Source: PALSA-555 sp036521915
GTDB lineage: Bacteria > Actinomycetota > Acidimicrobiia > IMCC26256 > PALSA-555
Direction: 5' to 3'
NCBI GenBank assembly: GCA_036521915.1
Contig: DATDGU010000358.1
Location: 1 to 8,462 of the forward strand
Length of the DNA stretch: 8,462 nucleotides
Positions 6,831 to 8,462 of the stretch are shown in pieces. The position numbers were made by a program, and so were the translations under genes. The notes below the pieces were generated by a model. It did not search any database. It was given only the letters and a program-made list of their open reading frames with translations, and had not been told where the DNA came from. Numbering within the stretch: position 1 is the first letter of the stretch; every line of letters begins with the position of its first letter.

Positions 6831-6837
6831 CCGCCGC

Positions 6838-7071
6838 GTGGCACCCGCGACGCGGTACCGCTGCACGGCGTGCGGGAACCTGACCCGCTTCGACGTCGTC
6901 GCCGTGCGCCGGACCGAGGCGTTCCACCACTACAGCGTCGCGGGGGAGCTGACCGTCGAGGACGAGGTGGTCGTCGACGAGCGGGTGGAGGAGGTCCGGT
7001 GCCGGTGGTGTGGCGCCACCGGCGACGCCATCGAGGCCGTGCCCGCAGCGACCGGCGCCGCCCCGGGCTGA
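6838..7071 (+). CDS. Small zinc-ribbon protein of unknown function, probably LexA-controlled
   Basis: This 77-residue protein has two CXXC knuckles, C9/C12 (CTAC) and C55/C58 (CRWC). Between them lies a segment predicted to be beta-rich (FDVVAVRRTEAFHHYSVAGE) and a strongly acidic stretch (VEDEVVVDERVEEV). The fold is most likely a single zinc ribbon that splits its ligands across about 45 residues. I recall similar short proteins in other actinobacteria but no assigned function. The GTG start fits the -10 spacing, 7 nt after TAGGCT, and begins just before the first knuckle. It is divergent from the exonuclease-GIY-YIG nuclease and shares its SOS box, so a damage-linked role is a reasonable inference. 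The stop is 2 nt from the stop of the convergent yjbQ gene. Confidence 0.78.
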   Translation: MAPATRYRCTACGNLTRFDVVAVRRTEAFHHYSVAGELTVEDEVVVDERVEEVRCRWCGATGDAIEAVPAATGAAPG

Positions 7072-7073
7072 CC

Positions 7074-7493
7074 TCAGTCGCCGAGGAGCTGCACGAGCAC
7101 CGTGCGGGTGCGCGGCCGATCGTCGAAGTCGACGCACACGATGCGCTGCCAGGTGCCGACGGCGAGGCGGCCGTCCCGGACGGGGACGGTCACGGACGGG
7201 CCGAGCAGGGCGGCGCGCGCGTGCGCGTGCCCGTTCGTGTCCGCGTTGCGCTCGTTGTGCTCCCAGGGACGGTCACGCGGTGCCAGCTCCTCGAGGATCG
7301 CGTTGAGGTCGGCGTTGCAGCCCGGCTCGCACTCGATGGCCGTCATCCCACAGGTCGAGTGCGCGACGAAGACCGTGCAGAGACCGTCGCGGACGCCCGC
7401 ACGGTCGACGATCTGCTGCGCGCGCTCGGTCAGGTCGACGACCTCGCCGTCCCCGCGGGTCGAGATCGACAGCTCCTCCGCCTGGGCCCGCAC
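7074..7493 (-). CDS. yjbQ: YjbQ/UPF0047 family protein (secondary thiamine-phosphate synthase type)
   Basis: With the start used here the protein is 139 residues, the normal length for UPF0047. Family landmarks are VFVAHST (41-47), the NADLNAILEEL helix (60-70), WEHN (77-80) with H79, NADTNGHAHARAALLG (83-98), VPVRDGRLAVGTWQ (103-116) and DDRPRTRTV (124-132). Histidines H45, H79 and H89 lie at the conserved metal/active-site-like positions. E. coli YjbQ has been reported to give weak thiamine phosphate synthase activity; the native role is unclear. A longer frame reaches 7643, but its first 40 or so residues are Arg-rich and unlike the family. The GTG at 7493-7491 follows TACACT by exactly 7 nt, which decides the start. 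GTG at 7517 is the next-best alternative. Confidence 0.9.
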   Translation of the reverse strand: MRAQAEELSISTRGDGEVVDLTERAQQIVDRAGVRDGLCTVFVAHSTCGMTAIECEPGCNADLNAILEELAPRDRPWEHNERNADTNGHAHARAALLGPSVTVPVRDGRLAVGTWQRIVCVDFDDRPRTRTVLVQLLGD

Positions 7494-7500
7494 CGGCGGC

Positions 7501-7506
7501 AGTGTA
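7501..7506 (-). promoter_or_regulatory. -10 element (TACACT) of the yjbQ promoter, leaderless type
   Basis: On the minus strand TACACT is followed by GCCGCCG (7 nt) and then the GTG at 7493. The TANNNT match and the spacing repeat the arrangement seen before the acyl-CoA dehydrogenase and zinc-ribbon genes. It excludes the longer upstream starts if transcription begins here. Confidence 0.6.
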
Positions 7507-7546
7507 GGTGCGGCCACACGCCGCCTGGCATGCTGCAGGTCCCCAC

Positions 7547-7554
7547 GGGAGGAG
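7547..7554 (+). promoter_or_regulatory. Strong Shine-Dalgarno (GGGAGGAG) deciding the start at 7559
   Basis: GGGAGGAG ends 4 nt before the ATG at 7559. It supports that ATG over the in-frame upstream ATG at 7508, which would lie inside the divergent yjbQ promoter region. A weak -10-like CATGCT at 7529-7534 would give a leader of about 18 nt. Confidence 0.7.
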
Positions 7555-7558
7555 CGCC

Positions 7559-8131
7559 ATGGCCCCGGATGCCACCACCCTCGCCCACGCCCAGGACGCG
7601 TTCGACGCCCGGCTCCGGCGCGTCGAGACCGACCAGTGGGCACTCGCCACCCCGTGCCCCGACTGGACGGTGCGCGACCTCGTCAACCACGTCGTCGTCG
7701 GGGGCACGATGGCGGTGCAGCTCCTCGACGGCGCCACCGTCGAGGAGATCGTCCCGCTCTTCGGGAGCGACGCACTCGGGGACGACCCGCTCGAGGCCCG
7801 CCGTCGCGTCGTCGCCGAGGAGCGGGACGCCTTCGCCGCGTCGGGCGCGCTCGATCGCATCGTGCACCACCCGGCGGGGGACATCCCGGGCGCGACCCTG
7901 CTCGGGTTCCGCACGGGCGACAACCTGCTTCACACGTGGGACCTCGCCCGGGCCACCGGCGGAGACGAGACGCTCCCCGAGGACGTGGTCGCCGACGTGT
8001 GGACGGCGATGGAGCCCTTCGGGGCCGGCATCGCGTCCTTCGGCGTGTTCGGCGACGGGCCGAGCGGCACGGTCGGGGCCGACGCCCCGCTCCAGCGCCG
8101 ACTCCTGGACCTGAGCGGCCGCCGCCCGTAA
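7559..8131 (+). CDS. TIGR03086-family metal-binding protein (DinB/MDMPI-like)
   Basis: This 190-residue protein matches the TIGR03086/maleylpyruvate-isomerase-N family, a DinB-like four-helix bundle. The N-terminal helix is followed by TPCPDWTVRDLVNHVV (31-46), with H44 as the first expected metal ligand. NLLHTWDLARATG (122-134) gives H125 and D128 for the same site. The C-terminus (FGVFGDGPSG to LSGRRP) has the family ending in which a hydrophobic helix leads into a G-R-x-P motif. Relatives include mycothiol-dependent isomerases and transferases, so a thiol-dependent role is possible but cannot be read from sequence. The gene is divergent from yjbQ, 65 bp away, and uses a classical ribosome-binding site, unlike its neighbour. 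Confidence 0.88.
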   Translation: MAPDATTLAHAQDAFDARLRRVETDQWALATPCPDWTVRDLVNHVVVGGTMAVQLLDGATVEEIVPLFGSDALGDDPLEARRRVVAEERDAFAASGALDRIVHHPAGDIPGATLLGFRTGDNLLHTWDLARATGGDETLPEDVVADVWTAMEPFGAGIASFGVFGDGPSGTVGADAPLQRRLLDLSGRRP

Positions 8132-8141
8132 CTGTCACAGT
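8131..8141. repeat. Short perfect inverted repeat ACTGTCACAGT
   Basis: ACTGT, C, ACAGT forms an 11-nt inverted repeat that begins on the last base of the preceding TAA stop. It lies about 8 nt upstream of the weak -10 element for the next small gene, where an operator could act. It is too short to be a convincing terminator, and its function is not established. Confidence 0.35.
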
Positions 8142-8148
8142 CCCGTGC

Positions 8149-8154
8149 GACGCT
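8149..8154 (+). promoter_or_regulatory. Weak -10 element (GACGCT) for the small Cys-rich protein gene
   Basis: GACGCT keeps the A and final T of TANNNT and lies exactly 7 nt before the ATG at 8162, with no Shine-Dalgarno between. The missing first T makes this the weakest of the leaderless-type promoters in the window. Confidence 0.35.
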
Positions 8155-8161
8155 GCCGGGC

Positions 8162-8380
8162 ATGCGGATCGACTGTGACGAGTGCGCCATGCAGGGCACC
8201 GAAGTCGGTGACGACTGCGTCGTGACCTTCCTGGTCCGGCGTCGCCCCGCAGACGCCGTCGTGCTCGACCTCGACGAGGAGCGGGCGCTGCGGCGCTTCG
8301 CCGGCGCCGGGCTCGTCCCGACGCTGCGCCACGTGGCGCGGGCGGCCGACGGCGGCGCGGGCCGACCCGCCTCTGCCTGA
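8162..8380 (+). CDS. Small conserved Cys-motif protein, function unknown
   Basis: This 72-residue protein begins MRIDCDECAMQG, with C5 and C8 as a CXXC and a third cysteine C19 in DDCVVTFLV. The middle (LDLDEERALRRFAGAGLVPTLRH, about 35-57) looks like a helix followed by a conserved GLVP-LR element. I recall similar short proteins in actinobacteria that start MRIDC with two cysteine pairs. If that memory is right, G16 replaces the fourth cysteine here, and metal binding may be weakened. The tail after residue 60 is low-complexity. The ATG start is supported by the conserved-looking N-terminus and the 7-nt spacing from GACGCT. It may also be read through from the upstream TIGR03086 gene, 30 nt away. 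Confidence 0.7.
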   Translation: MRIDCDECAMQGTEVGDDCVVTFLVRRRPADAVVLDLDEERALRRFAGAGLVPTLRHVARAADGGAGRPASA

Positions 8381-8393
8381 GCGCCGTCGCGCT
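8380..8393. terminator. Short GC hairpin between convergent gene ends, weak terminator candidate
   Basis: AGCGC (8380-8384) pairs with GCGCT (8389-8393) around a CGTC loop, directly after the small-protein stop and over the stop of the possible minus-strand gene. The 5-bp stem and lack of a T-run make this only a weak candidate. Confidence 0.25.
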
Positions 8394-8462
8394 AGCCGCT
8401 GACCTCGCTGCGCAACGCGCCGACCGTCGCCCGCTCCCTGGGGCGCTGCGCGAACGGGTCGA
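8392..8462 (-). CDS. Possible C-terminal end of a minus-strand gene, cut by window edge
   Basis: Read on the minus strand, one frame is open from the window edge to a TAG at 8394-8392 and encodes a tail ending DPFAQRPRERATVGALRSEVSG. The composition looks like a normal protein end, and the position fits a gene convergent with the small Cys-motif protein. At 23 residues the product cannot be identified, and a chance open frame in GC-rich DNA cannot be excluded. Confidence 0.4.
   Translation of the reverse strand, partial: DPFAQRPRERATVGALRSEVSG

Noticed and set aside
7508..7558. Upstream ATG start for the TIGR03086 gene
   Set aside because: The ATG at 7559 has a strong GGGAGGAG at good spacing and starts the family-like sequence. 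The 7508 start lies in the promoter region shared with yjbQ.
7494..7643. N-terminal extension of yjbQ to position 7643
   Set aside because: The extra 50 residues are Arg/Gly-rich, overlap the start of the divergent 7559 gene and exceed the family length. A TACACT -10 element lies 7 nt before the GTG at 7493.
1..8462. CRISPR array, insertion sequence, tRNA/rRNA or phage genes
   Set aside because: No spaced direct repeats, transposase or integrase motifs, tRNA-like cloverleaf or phage proteins were seen, and base composition is even throughout.

Overview
The window is very GC-rich, densely coded DNA from a high-GC actinobacterium. Evidence for this is a WhiB-family Fe-S regulator, an actinobacterial-type LexA (SOS) box, a DnaQ-UvrC-like fusion nuclease, a TIGR03086 metal-binding protein, and several starts with the pattern TANNNT, 7-8 nt, then GTG/ATG with no Shine-Dalgarno, which indicates leaderless mRNAs. 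An Acidimicrobiia-like lineage is my best guess, from general resemblance only. There is no rRNA, tRNA, CRISPR array or mobile element, and no gene-free stretch above about 170 bases.

Layout, left to right. (1) The 3' part of a multi-pass membrane glycosyltransferase (GT39/PMT-like) ends tail to tail with a small four-helix membrane protein on the minus strand. The two stop codons abut, and a perfect 26-bp palindrome lies just past the junction. (2) A 171-bp divergent intergenic region leads into a whiB-like gene, with a possible SigH/SigR-type promoter in front of it. (3) A probable plus-strand operon follows: acyl-CoA dehydrogenase (own leaderless-type promoter), trpD 13 nt later, and 1 nt after that a zinc-ribbon, Pro-rich, two-helix membrane protein. 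(4) That last gene overlaps by 37 nt, tail to tail, a 555-aa minus-strand protein joining a DEDDh 3'-5' exonuclease to a GIY-YIG UvrC/Cho-like nuclease. (5) The nuclease gene is divergent from a 77-aa zinc-ribbon gene. Between their starts lies GCGAACATACGTTCGA, a near-perfect LexA operator, inside the spacer of the nuclease promoter and over the -35 region of the small gene's promoter. (6) yjbQ (minus) converges on the zinc-ribbon gene and is divergent from a TIGR03086 gene. (7) A small Cys-rich protein and a possible C-terminal end of a minus-strand gene close the window.

The observation I rank highest is the SOS box shared by the DnaQ-Cho-like nuclease and an uncharacterised zinc-ribbon protein. 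It suggests a damage-inducible divergent pair and names the small protein as a candidate unstudied SOS gene. The rest is mostly housekeeping: cell-surface glycosylation, acyl-CoA oxidation, tryptophan biosynthesis and redox/Fe-S-linked regulation.
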